Shown piece by piece: positions 48,550 to 60,900 of a stretch of 64,000 bases of DNA. The translations under genes were made by a program, and so were the position numbers. The notes under the pieces were generated by a model. The model worked only from the letters and a program-made list of their open reading frames with translations. It had not been told where the DNA came from and did not search any database. Origin of the DNA: Gossypium raimondii (taxonomy: Eukaryota > Streptophyta > Magnoliopsida > Malvales > Malvaceae); NCBI RefSeq assembly GCF_025698545.1, contig NC_068575.1, positions 53,515,980 through 53,579,979 on the forward strand, read 5' to 3'. Numbering within the stretch: the stretch's first letter is position 1; each line of letters starts with the position of its first letter.

Positions 48550-50083
48550 ACAGTGGAATTCATAACTCAATTAAAGATTTAACGATATCCTCTCATTGGT
48601 ATTGTGTGGATTGATAAATATGGAACGTGGTCACGAGTTGCTTGTTCTCGAATGAGCAATTTATCACAGTCATTTGTTGACAGTGATCATATTAATCATT
48701 AAAAAAAATTGTGACAATGAGATAAAATAGGATTGTATTAAGTGAATATATTTAACTCAAAGGAATCAATGACATCATATAAGGGTAACACATACATAAC
48801 GAGGTCATTGGATAAAGTAATTGGATGAATTGCTTTCGTAAAGAGTATACAATAAGGAGTTTTCAATCATGGTACTTCTTGTGGACTGACTCCATGATTA
48901 AGTAATGACGAGTTATCGAAACGATGCTTCCGGACAAAATTGCAATTACTAGAGCCTAATTGTATATGTCTGATTGGTCCCTCTACTAGCTCAACAAAAG
49001 CTCAATCGGACTGCTTTTGAATCAGAAGAAAATTCTACGACTTTGAAAATAATTTAATTGAGTCGATTTATTCGATGTGGAATTAAATTGGGCGGTCGTA
49101 AAAATTGTTCAACTAGAGAATTTGATTAAAGAATTTTCTTGAAAATTTAATATGGAAAATCTATGTGATTTTTTGGAAAATTAATTTTGGTCAAGTAAAA
49201 TTAAATTAATCAAATTAATTAAAATTAATATGATATTTTTAGAAATTAATTTTCAAGTCAGACAATTGGCTTAATGGGTAATTGAACTTGGAAATTGGAC
49301 TTGACATTGTAAATTGGGCCCGATAGCCTAAAATCGAGACCAAGACCCAAAAACTAGTTGAATCGGGTTTGATACATGAAATCGGGCCGATCGTCCAATC
49401 GGTGGCTGGATTGGAGTGGTCGAGCTATCACTGGCTCGGATCGAACTAGCGACAATCGAACCTACTCGGGTCTTGGTTGCTTTCTGATCATGCATTTGAT
49501 TGCCCGGCAAATGGTCGACGGCGAATGTTTTTCAGTGGTTGAGTAGTGGAAGAATTACACTCGTATTGGGACTCTACCAAAGAATTTTATTTCAGATTAA
49601 CTATTACAAAAATAATATTATTTTAATAGATTTAATATTAAATTTAATTTAATACGTATCTTAAAAATATTTTATTAATTTAATATTAAAGTGATTATCT
49701 TAATATTAAATTTAATTTAATATTTATCTTGTAGATAAATATTCTATTAATTTAATAAGATTTAATATTAAATTTAATCCAAGATAAATATTATATTAAT
49801 CTAATATTAAAATGATTAAGTTTAATCATAGTTGAACTGTTTAAACTCTCCTATATAAAGATAGTCTTGGGTCATTATTAACACACACTTGAATTCAAGA
49901 GAAAGTTTAGAGAGAAAATTCTTTGAAGATATTATTTTAAAAAATTTCTAGAGTTATTTTTCTTATTTACAACTTGGCTCAAAAATTTAGAGAAATTGCA
50001 AAATTACCCCATTGGTAATTTTTGTGAAATATTTTCTAATTCGAAGCGAGTCCACAGTTTATATGACAACCATATATCGGTTG

Positions 50084-53000
50084 TGTAACAGCCCGATTTT
50101 AGCTAAATCATAAATTTGAAGTCGTAAAAATTATTTTAATATTATTTTTGATGTTTACAGTATGTGAATTAAAATGTGTGAAAATTTCGTGTGAAAATTT
50201 TATCGTTTGTGTGCTCAATTTGATAAAAGGGTTTAATCGCATAAAATGCAAAAGTTGCATGCTATTTGTTAAAGTGCTTAAATGATGATCGTTGAGTAAT
50301 ATGAAATCCTCATTATGCAATAAGACCTTGCTTGATGATGATGGACAATAATGACCTTATATAAGATTTTTGCATGTTATTTCATTAATGGCTTTTAGGT
50401 AATTTGGGAATTAAATTAATAAAACAAAACAAATTTTTTGTTCATATTTTTCATCACCATTGCCGAAAAACAAAAGAAAAAGAAATTTTTGAAGCTTCAT
50501 TAAGTTAGGCACTTGTATAGCTAGATTAAGGTATGTTCTTTGCTCGGTTTTTTATAATTCTTACGTTTTTGAGATCGTTGTTCTGAATACTAGAAAGCCC
50601 ATGCTTGAATTTTTGAATTTGTTGTGGATTTTTTTATTTGCCATTGATGAGGGCTTGTTGTTTTTGTTGTTTGATGATGAAAAATAAATTCTTGTTGATA
50701 GATTATTATGTTTAATTAAGTGATTTTTAGTAAAAATGTGTATTAAGGATTAAATTGTGAATTTTTTAAATTGAAGGATCAAAATGTAAAATAAATTAAA
50801 TATATGGGCTTATATGAACCAATGGAATATTCAGCCAAGCTTAGGTGTGGTAAAATGTTGAATATTTTGTGTTTTGTGAATTAGGGACTAAATTGTGAAA
50901 AATGTGAAATATTAGGGGCTAAAATGCAATTTGCCCATTTATGTGTTTTTGGATGAATTTGAATAAATATATGATTAAACAAGTCAAAATTTTATTGAAT
51001 TAGATCAAGAAAAGAAGAAATCGGATTTAGATCGGGGGAAATCAAAAGTTGTCGAATAGTCGCCCCGTTCCGTTCGTCTTCGTCCGAGGTAAGTTCGTAA
51101 GTGAATAAATGATGTTAAATTGAATGTATTTATTTTATACATAGCTGAATTGTATATAGGTATAACTATATTGTCGAATTAAATTTAGCATAGATTGATT
51201 AGTTACGAGCTTAATTTGATTGATTTACAACATCCAAAAGCTGTTCGAACCACAGGAAATCCGATATGTGATATCGTGTAAGACCACGTCTGGGACGTTG
51301 GCATCTATTTGAGATTTACGTGTAAGATCATGTCTGGGACATTGCCATCGTATATGATTACGTGTAAGACCCTGTCTGGGACAGTGGCATCGTTATTTGA
51401 TTACATGTAAGACCACGTCTGGGATGTTGGCATTGTACAAGCTTTTTGAACTATCTGAGTAACCTTTTTGATTCTGAATGGTACAAAGGGAAATGATACG
51501 GAAAAAAACCGAATGTGAATTCAAATTAAATGATTCATGTATGTTTGAGTTATATGAAATTGGGAAGTAAAGGTAAGTAGTGTAGTATAACATAAAAGTA
51601 TGAACTAATCACTTGATTATGAATTATATATATTCTTTGAAAAGAAAATTATTTGCTTATGACTTACTAAGCTATTTAGCTTACTGTGTGTGTTTGTTTG
51701 TTCATTATTTTATAGATTTTGGAAGCTAGCTACGAGCTTGGGGATCGTCAAGAAAGTCCGTCACACTATCGATTTTTATTTCGGTATTTTAAAAGCTTGA
51801 AACTTTGAACATATGGCATGTATAGGCTAGTATTTGTTTTGGTTGGTCTTGAAACTTGTATATATTTAGCCATGCGAAAATGGCTCAATCTTTATGCTAA
51901 AGCTCTAATGTTTAAGTGATTTTTTATCATGAAACATGCGTGTGGAAATCTTAATATATAGATGTGTTTTGATTGTTAATGAAGTTTATGTTATGTATTT
52001 TCGGTAATGGTGTATATTATGTGGTGTGTTAGTATTTGATTTTGGTATGAAGTAATGATATATAGATATGTGACTTATGATTAGTTCACTTTGGTATTTG
52101 CTTATTACTTGAGTTTATTATAGAAAAATGTTCCATTGTATATATGCTTGTGTTGTTTTAAAGTATGATTCGGTAATGGATGATTACAAGCTTGGTTTAT
52201 GGAACATAGGTCAAGTAACGGTTAAGTCATTATTTTTGATTGGTTATTTAGATGCGAATGGTGATAGTAAATTATGGATATGTTTTATGGTGGCTTGGTT
52301 TGATCATAAGAGTTTGAATTTCTGGACCGAATATATGAAAAATGAAACGGTTGAACATATGTTATTTGGTTGATTGTTTTAGTACGAATCTAAATGGTAA
52401 ATGATGATTATGAATTTGGTATGTTTTGGGTAGATTAAATGGATAGTTAAAAGTATCAAAATAATGTTAATATTATAATAGGTATGCACATATGTGTGCT
52501 TGTAAATTTAGTTTAGATATATGGTTTATTTTGGTAAGCCTAAGATCTTCATAACAGTGTGATCGAATCACTGAACTAGTTTAAGTTATTAAGCTTATTT
52601 CCGAGTATATATGTGTATGATGTTTGTTATGTGATTTGGTATGGAATAATGATAAGCATAATGTACATTCGACCAAGATGTTAACTTATTTTAAAGTATG
52701 TTTGTGGCATATGATATGGGATGGAATGGTATGAAATTTTTGTTTATATTTGGTGATTGAATTTATGACCATTTAGATAGATAACAATGTTAGTTAACGG
52801 TTATAAACGACTAGTTATAAGTAAAATAAATGTGCTTGCTAACGTTAAGATCATGTGTATTTGGTTATAAATTCGGCTTGTGATGGCTAGAAATAATCAT
52901 GATTTCTAATGACAAGGTTAGATTAATATTGAATGGTAAAATGGTTGTGTTACTTTCAAGTTTAAATTTAATAGCCGTAATAGGTAATAAGTGAATTGGT

Positions 53001-53381
53001 TGTGTGAGTGCAAATTTTTGGCATCATAATTAGCATGCAAATGGGTGTATTACGATTGTATTTTGTGCTTTTATTATGGTTTATAGTGATAGGATAAAAT
53101 GCGCATAATATATGTTACATTAGAAATATGTTCGGATATATGGTAATGACATTAAGGTTACATATATGTTTGAATGCCTTTATGTATGCACAGGGAAATT
53201 ATCATCTATTAAGATCATTTAAAATTTGATTATTTGAATGATTAAAATGAAATGTACTTATGATTTGTATAATTGGGTTTATATTACCTTAAACATGAAT
53301 AGTAATGGACAACTCTCCTAAGTTGTGTACTGTTCGTAATGCCTTGTAATCCGACGACGGATATGGGTTAGGGGTGTTACA
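50084..53381 (+). mobile_element. Solo chromovirus LTR D (plus sense)
   Basis: 3,298 bases, TGTAACAGCCCGATTTTAG to TTAGGGGTGTTACA, with perfect ggttg duplications (50079-50083 and 53382-53386). No coding domain; short frames inside are noise. It contains the hairpin array at 51275-51435. Confidence 0.9.
51275..51435 (+). repeat. Hairpin array with covarying stems in LTR D
   Basis: Four units spaced about 43-46 bases share GTAAGA, then a stem around a TGG loop, then GGC or GCC. Stems are ACGTC/GACGT (51286-51298), ATGTC/GACAT (51330-51342), CTGTC/GACAG (51372-51384) and ACGTC/GATGT with one G-T wobble (51415-51427). The changes keep pairing in every unit. Confidence 0.88.
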
Positions 53382-54478
53382 GGTTGTCCCAATGCCAACT
53401 GGTAATACAGAAACTCACCTTAAATCATTTCTCCTTGTTAGCTTAGCTTGTCCAAATGCCAGAGTCTTCTTCGTCCTGGCAGTTGAGCATGACAATCATA
53501 TATCAGTTAAATCGAAGACGTTTAAACCTTAAAACCCATAACCCACTTTACAAAAACTTAATAGGAAATCTTTATTCTCTCCCTTCCTCGAATACTTGAG
53601 TATAGAAAGATAAGAAAACTTATCGGTTCCCCTATTTCTCTACTTCCAGACTTAAATTCTTGCGACTTTCACTCCATGCAGGGCTCTCTTAGATCTTCCT
53701 CTTATTCGGAACAATTGAAGAAGACGATATAAGGAAAAAGAAGGTTATAAACTGATTGAGGAGAATTCCTCAGACACACACACACACATAAACATATATA
53801 TATCCTAATTTAACACAGATTCCATAGTCCATCCAAGCCAACCATCGCTTATTATTCTATCCACCACTAAGGAACCGGCCGATTCCAACCTAACCAAACT
53901 AGAATCGAAATCTAATTATTTGCCTGGTAGTTACAAAGCTTTCCAAAAATTCCCAGTAAAGTTCGCCAACTCACTAATTTGCTCAATTAACTCCCAAGGT
54001 TCCTTTAAGTTCGAGTCCTAAAGGAAATCTGGGTGTGACAAATAGCTAACTCTTGGCTTGACAACCATTGATTACTAAATGTACTATGTCAAACTATTGA
54101 AAACAATATTTATCATGTTTGACAACTAGCCTTCTTATTTTGACATAATAATTGTCAATCATATAAGCCATAACTTGTATTGAACAAACATAACAAAACG
54201 TTGCAAATTTAGGTAATTACCTTAGAATCTTTTATTTTATTCACTAATTTCAACATTTCCAAATGTAAAGAACATCTCGTTTTCTTAAAGTTTTAGACAT
54301 ACATATTACCATTAATTTATAATTTTCTTGTTTTATATTTCCCATTTCTCCTCCAATTTATGTGAAGGAAAATTGAAGAAGTGAAATTCAACCATTAAAA
54401 TATATGTAAAACCAACTATATGCTAAAATTAGATTGTGCGGACATAATTACCTTGCACAATACATGCTTAGAAAACAC

Positions 54479-54485
54479 TATAAAA
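54479..54485 (+). promoter_or_regulatory. TATA box of inhibitor-like gene copy 3
   Basis: TATAAAA in CACTATAAAATTTGC, 96 bases upstream of the chosen ATG. Confidence 0.7.
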
Positions 54486-54580
54486 TTTGCATTAATTCCA
54501 ATTCCCTAACACATCAAACCACTTTACCCTTTTTCTCTTATTGTGTCACTTTTGTCCAAGAGTGGAGAAGAGAAAAGACC

Positions 54581-55264
54581 ATGGGAATCAACCATTTCAT
54601 CATTGCACTTATCTCCCTCACTTGTCTCTTCTCCTTCTCAGCCTCTACCAATGCACCTCTACCCCTTTCCGACGCTTCTAGCCCTACTTCTTCAAAACTT
54701 CATGATATGATTGAGGTCATGTTTGAATCGCCATCTCCATTTGCATTTGATGGTACAACGTTGGAAAGTATTGATGATGTATTAAGCATACTACCTGGCA
54801 GCGTCGACCCTGCCCTTCAGAAAATCTGTGGGAACACCGATCACCCCGTTGAATGTATAAAAGCAACTATGCTGTTCCTAGATGAGAAAACTCCTATTGA
54901 GCCTCTTTCTGTCCTTAAAGCTGGGATTGAAGCAATGGATAACCAAACCAAAGATGCTTTGGCTGAGGTTACAAAGCTCTCTATGGACCCTACTACCCCT
55001 AAAAATGTTGTTCCTATACTTCAAAAATGCATCGATGTCTACAATAACATTCTTAATAGTGATCAAAAATCCCTTGAAGCCATCTCCAATCGAAACCTTG
55101 TCCAATTGAGCATAGAGCTAGGCGCTAATGTGGAAAACGTACTTGGCTGTGACAATGCATTCAAACAGGCTAAGCTCGAATCGCCGATAAAGAAGATGGA
55201 TGCAATGCTTGCAAAGATTGTTAGCAACACCTTGACCATTGGTGTCGACATGGTCCACTTTTAA
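54581..55264 (+). CDS. Secreted pectin methylesterase/invertase inhibitor-like protein, copy 3
   Basis: Intronless, 227 residues from the ATG at 54581. The frame stays open to 54434 but that part is promoter and leader with the TATA box, and both paralogues start at this ATG. The signal peptide is MGINHFIIALISLTCLFSFSASTNA. The domain cysteines follow the family pattern: the hairpin CGNTDHPVEC, a third in KCIDVYN and a fourth in GCDNAF. It is intact where copy 2 is frameshifted. An AATAAA signal is at 55298-55303. It probably acts on pectin methylesterase or invertase in the cell wall; the target is not predictable from sequence. Confidence 0.87.
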   Translation: MGINHFIIALISLTCLFSFSASTNAPLPLSDASSPTSSKLHDMIEVMFESPSPFAFDGTTLESIDDVLSILPGSVDPALQKICGNTDHPVECIKATMLFLDEKTPIEPLSVLKAGIEAMDNQTKDALAEVTKLSMDPTTPKNVVPILQKCIDVYNNILNSDQKSLEAISNRNLVQLSIELGANVENVLGCDNAFKQAKLESPIKKMDAMLAKIVSNTLTIGVDMVHF

Positions 55265-55440
55265 AGGAAGAACTTATTAAAAGTTTGTTATTAAGCCAAT
55301 AAAGAAGGCCATATCAACATTCTTTTAGCAAATTAATGGAACAAGAAAAAAAATTCAAATGTGACACTGAAAATTTGTTTTTATTTGGTGACCAAAATAG
55401 AAGCACTCTAATATTTGGATGATAGTTTTTGTAATTTACC

Positions 55441-56329
55441 CTATATAAATATTGATAATAATATTACAAAAATTGTTCTTGCTTCAACCATTGCTTTAGG
55501 TTAGGTTTGAAGAAGAGTAAAAGAATAACATTATCTTGAACTTTCATGTAAATATTTCAAAGATTAACTTTAAAAATTAATTAAGTATTTTGAGATAAGA
55601 TCAAAGTTTATTATGTACACCAAGAATTCGAGGCTAACTATTAATTTTTAAATTTAATATCATTAAATTTAATCCGCTATTGATGTATTTAAGCTTAAAA
55701 CATAATTGGTAACACTTCATTAAATTTTGAGAATAAATTAAAACAAATTAAATAATATTAAAAATTGTTTTAGATAAAATAAAAAATCCAACTTCCCAAA
55801 ATTAGTTTGAAATAAATATAATTAATATTAAAAAATATTTAAATATTATAATTCTTGATTTTTTCCTCAATCATCTCCGATGAATAAGGATTCCTGCTTG
55901 TCAAGTTGTTGAATTTGTAATGCAATTTCTTCGTTTAACTTCATAAGCAAAAAGTCATTTTTCTTTACAAAGAATCAATAAATTAACTTGCTTTTCTTTG
56001 CATCATAGTTATCTTAAAATAAATAACAGATTTTAAGTATTTTAATGTTCTAATCAGATAGTTTATCTCGTCAAACAAAATCACATATAAGCTCTATTGT
56101 TATTTAGAATATTTACTTTTTTCATTAATATTATAAATTTCGAATCACATTAGTCATTTTGGCCTTCTTTTTAATCAATTGAGCCCTACATCTTTCAAGT
56201 TTGGTTAAATTGATAAAATTTGGACGTAAAATGTCTGACTTATTTGTTTATGTCGCACTAAATGCAATTAATTTTAAAAGAAAAATTTTAAAATTGTGAA
56301 TATTTTATAAAATTAGAAAATATTAATTT
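55441..56329. other. Intergenic AT-rich DNA
   Basis: No supported gene; simple A/T-rich sequence between the inverted arm and an LTR remnant. Confidence 0.4.
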
Positions 56330-57150
56330 TACATCATGTGATAAACTCAATTGAGTACATATGTAATCGATTTTCAATTACATGTATAAACTCAACTAAT
56401 TTCAATTCCATCCTTCTATAACCCTATATTATAAAAAATTATAGAAATATTATACCAATTTCAAAATTCATGCATTTTTGTCCTGATTTTCAAAACTAAC
56501 AATTAAACTTTACAAACTTGTCATTTTTCACTTCTAAGCTTAAAATCTAACAATTTAGCACCAAAAACTTCAAAAAATCAAAAATAAAAACTTTAACAAT
56601 TTTACAAATTGGTACACAGATTAGCTAAATTAAGCTTCCGGAACCTCAAAAATATAAAATTTACAAGAAACGGACTTAAAATCACTTTCCAATTTAGGGA
56701 CCAAAGTTTGAAAGCTTTGAAACCCTTTTTTTTCTTCTTAGCTACAGTGGGGAGAATATGAACATGGAAAATGACCATTTTTTCTTTAATTTATCTTTTA
56801 TACTAAAAATTAAACTTTAATTAATTATAATTAACTTAATTAATTAACAATTAATAATGTTAGCCTTAATTAGCGAATTAGGTGGATGATAGTTGTACAC
56901 CATCACCATTCACTATATCAAAAAGAGGCCCAATTGATCAATTGCTCCTTCAATTAATTAAAAATTTATAGCGATAATTTAGTCCTTATATCTTAATTAA
57001 CTACTCAATTGACAAAATTAAGGGATTAAACTTTAAGTAAACTTTATACTAACCTCGTAAATATTAAATAATGATATTTAAGGACTCGAATATCGAAAAT
57101 GGGGTTATGAAACCACTACTTCCGACACCACTGAAAAACGGGTTGTTACG
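56330..57150 (-). mobile_element. Chromovirus LTR remnant (start of the LTR, minus sense)
   Basis: The right end reads in sense CGTAACAACCCGTTTTTCAG, followed by TGGTGTCGGAAG, a mutated TGTAACA start of the same family. Similarity runs left for several hundred bases through the usual TAAATATTTACGAGG region and then fades. No other end was found, so the left border is approximate. Confidence 0.6.
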
Positions 57151-57373
57151 ACTCTGTCGTCGGTTGCATGGTTTCACTTCTGTTCACCACCTCCCACAAG
57201 TCTTGGCCACTCAAATCCCATAACTCACATTCAACCTTTAATTTGAATCCATTGGGGCAAAAATTACATCGTTGCCCTTCTTCAGTAGAAATAAAAAATT
57301 TACCATTTAGTCACTATACTTATCATTTTTGAAGAAATCTAGTCTCTATAGGCTAGAAGATTATTAAATTAAA

Positions 57374-57545
57374 GAATTGTTGTGGTAACTGCTTCACCAT
57401 GGTTCTACACATTTCAACAACAGTGCAACTCTTGCATTTTGCTACGCGATTCTACTCAGATGTATAAGGTGTTGTGAACTCTTTGTTGATGCTATTTGCT
57501 TCACAAAAAGTGTTGAATTCTATTGACATAAACTCACCTCCCCTA
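57374..57545 (-). pseudogene. Copia integrase core fragment
   Basis: On the minus strand the frame reads GGEFMSIEFNTFCEANSINK, then EFTTPYTSE, a stop, and NRVAKCKSCTVVEM. This matches the GGEF...TTPYTPEQNGVAERKNRT block of Copia integrases. The stop replaces the glutamine of EQNG (CAG to TAG). The rest of the polyprotein is not recognisable nearby. LTR E inserted 440 bases to the right. Confidence 0.75.
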
Positions 57546-57983
57546 TATATTTGGAGAGTCGTTTTATTTTTTTCTTGTTCCTACTAGAATTCAACCATTT
57601 GGAAACAAGGGGTTTGCATGCTGTATGTGCATGTTTCACATGTTGCCAACAAATAGAAAAATGGGTGGAGTTTATTATATGATTATCTTGTTGTGGCGGA
57701 GGGAGGCAATATCTGCATGCAAGCTTAATAATTTCTACACATATTGCCTACAAATTAAAAAAAGGGTGGAGTTTAATGGTTGATATTTGGCAATAAACTG
57801 GCCTCACCATTTTTCATCAATCGAAACGTGTGGTAGATATGAATTTGAGCTTGTTGTTATCACTATTAGTGCATGTATCCGAGTGAATGAATTAATAAAG
57901 GAATCTTAACAACCTCAAACTTGATAAATTAATTGCATCGAAGAAAGTAAAATACAAAAAACCAAGGTTAACTTTGTTTCAGT

Positions 57984-60900
57984 TGTAATAGCCCGAATTT
58001 GGGGCTAATTGGAATATTGGTTTCGGGACCACAAATTCGACGAGAAAAAAATTTATTTTCATTATATTTTTATGGTCTATGATTTCACAAAATGATTTCG
58101 TGAAAATTTCGTTCAAAAATTTTGACGTTTGGGCACTCAATTTAGTCAAAAGGACTAAATTGTAAAAAGTGCAAAAGTTGAGTTCTATATGTTAGAGGTG
58201 TCCAATTGTAATGAAATTTTAAATTGGAGGTCTTTATATGGTAATTAGACCATTGGTTAAGTTGGTGGACAAAAATGGGTATGGTTAGGCTTGTTTCCAA
58301 AGTTTTTCATTAAGGGCATTTTGGTCATTTAGTTATTAAAATGAATTAAAAACAAAATTAAAAGCCAATTTTTGTCCATCTTCAACCCCTAGGCTGAAAA
58401 TTGCATGGAGAAACCATGGCTAGGGTTTTTCAAGCTTCCAAGCTCGATTGTAAGTCCGTTCTATCCCCGTTTTTAATGATTTTTACGTTTTTAAAATCCT
58501 AGTAACAAGATTTACCTATTTTTACCATTGTTTTGAACTAGGGTTTGTGTTTAAAAATTTACCCATGAATGATATGCATGTATTTTGATTTTTTATGGAA
58601 GAATATGAATGTTTGGAGTGTGATAAACGATTTGTACTAAGTAATTTTCGATGAAAATACCTAAAAGGATTAATTTGTAAAAGTTACAAAATATGTCACA
58701 AGTGTGTGAATAAGTGAGTATTGTGGACTGCTATAGTTATGAAAATGGTTCAGCTAGGCCTAAAATGCAAGGAAATTGAATAAAAATTATTTTACGAGCC
58801 TAGGGGCAAAATCATAATTTTGTGAAACTTTAGGGGCAAAAACATAATTTTTCCAAAGTATGATTTTTGGACTGGAATGAATAGTGTGAATGTTATATAA
58901 GTTAAATGTATTGTTATAAATCAAGAAAGACGAGAAATTGAAATTGATCGATAAAAAGAAAAGTGAGAAAAAGTGAAAAATTCTCGAATGAACCTTTGGA
59001 ATAAAAAAGGATACGAATGAAGTGACAAAAATGATCACATGTGTGGCATGGATTGTGTGTAAGCCACTATGTAAAAGTGAAAGTGATGGTCACGTGTGTA
59101 GTACTATGTGCAGGCTACTATGTGTACCGGATAGTTTCGATCACGTGTAGTACTATGTGCAGGCTACTACGTGTATCGGATGGTAATGGTCACATGTATA
59201 GTACTATGTGCAGGCTACTATGTGAACCGAACATCATTAATTAGTAAGGTGGTTGCTATGTGCTGATTCCACCGGACATCATTGATTAATAAGGTGGTTG
59301 CTATGTGCTGAATCCACCGAGTATCTGTTATTATTTCGAAGTGTTCATCGGTAAATTGACTAAGTGTAATTGAATAATGAATATAGGTGTGGAATTAAAT
59401 TAAATATCGACTTAGAAATGGAAAAGTGAATTTTGAATTGAATTGTGATTGAAAGTGAAAAAGTGAAATTATGAAAGAGTACATTTAGCAATAAAACAGT
59501 TTAGACAGCAACAGTTGTGTGACTTTGAAAAATCACAAAAATGGTGGAGATTGAATTAGAGGCTGAATAATATATGAAATTGAAGTTGAATGAGTCTAAC
59601 AGAGCAAGCAAAAGAGTTATATATTTTGAGATTTTTGAATTTTAGTTAGACAGAGTCAGAATGAGTTCGGAATCCCCTGTTCTGACTTTGGAAAATTGTA
59701 AAAAATTTTAAAAAAATAATTATGAGATAAAGTTTATATTTTTAGAATTCTCAGTGAACCTATTTTCAAGAGAAACAAACAGAAACAATATCCGAATTCT
59801 GTACAATTAGATAATTAATTTTTAGTGAAGAGAGGTCAGAACTGTCAAGCAGTGAAATAGAGGAAACTTTAAAGAATAAACTGTACTATTTGGCTAAACC
59901 AAAAATTCTGAAAATTTTATGGTAGTAAGATATATGAATCTAGTTTCGGGAAAAATTTATGGATCTTAATTTGGAGTTCTGTAGCTCTAGGTAAAAATAA
60001 TTTAGTGACTCTGACTCGAATAGACAGCTTTGAATATACATGTGAGTGAATAGTGAAATTGTAGTTAATGTTGTTTAAGTGTGTTATGCACATTAAGGAT
60101 GTGGAATGGAGAGGAGGAGGAAAATTGGAAGAACATATAAATGATTTGTGTATAATTGGCCATATGCTCGATTATAATCGATAAACGATTGAAAAGAAAT
60201 GATGTTTATAATTGTGCATTATTAGTTATAGTTAAAGTTCATGTGAGAAAATAAAGTTTCAAAGTATGTGTATGTGGTATACTTGGTATATGATTTGGTA
60301 TGTAGCAATTTCAGAAATGGTTTATGAATTAAATCATGTTGATAAGTTTGATACATAAATAAATGTGGTGCTTATCCATGCTTATAATGCTTATACTATA
60401 TGTTTATTTGGCTAGCATGTTTGGTGTGTATGCTTAGGCTTTGGCCAAGTTGTGGCTGGATTACGCCACATTAAATTTATAAAATTATGCATTGAGATGG
60501 TAAATGTCTAGATGGAAATATGCTTGTGATCATAAAAGGGTGGTAAGGTTTAAAGTTTGTAATCTTTATTAAAATGGTTTATCATGTGGTTAGTCTTCAA
60601 AAAGACTAGCTTGCAACTATAGTTGAGTGTAATGTTTATATCTTGTGTGATATGCATAGGAAACGGGAGTGGAAAGGAAATGAAATACTAGGTTCATGCT
60701 TGAAGTGTAAAATGATGCAAAAAGGGGACGTTAAGTTAAACGATAAATATATATTAGTATTGAACTTAATGAAATTGAATTGTACGTGAATTAAATGGAA
60801 ATTACAAATGATATGATTTGAATTAAATGAATTATTGTGGTATTGAAATGTATATTGGATTGAGAAATTGAATTGAATCGTGAACATGAGAATCGTGAAT

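Larger units (their letters stand above)
45671..50083 (+). mobile_element. Copia-like LTR fragment, interrupted by solo LTR C
   Basis: The parts 45671-46306 and 48550-50083 appear to be one LTR-like sequence, starting near GGGAAATGTGCCCATATTG and with a promoter-like CTATATAAAGATAG at 49851-49864 near its right end. The stretch 49600-49830 is rich in TTTAATATTAAATTTAAT units. No coding domains are visible. The right end is truncated at LTR D. Confidence 0.5.
40883..54040 (-). mobile_element. Retrotransposon debris between the inverted arms, with nested solo LTRs
   Basis: The right end (54040) starts in minus sense TGTCACACCCAGATTTCC, an LTR-like start. The left end begins just inside the left inverted arm. 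Non-nested parts are 40883-42469, 45463-45670 and 53387-54040; they look like pieces of one or more large LTRs but I could not join them with confidence. A Copia-like LTR (45671-50083) and three chromovirus solo LTRs are nested here. An AC microsatellite lies near 53774-53789. Confidence 0.5.
54041..55440 (+). repeat. Right arm of the large inverted duplication
   Basis: Inverted counterpart of 39550-40882, containing inhibitor-like gene copy 3. It starts AATAGCTAACTCTTGGC, directly after the LTR end at 54040, and similarity fades near 55440. Confidence 0.8.

Noticed and set aside
52128-52373. 81-residue plus-strand frame in LTR D
   Set aside because: No domain, lies within a solo LTR, and related LTRs do not keep the frame.
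54434-54580. Upstream extension of inhibitor-like copy 3
   Set aside because: The added residues cover the TATA box and leader and are absent from copy 1; the ATG at 54581 starts a proper signal peptide.
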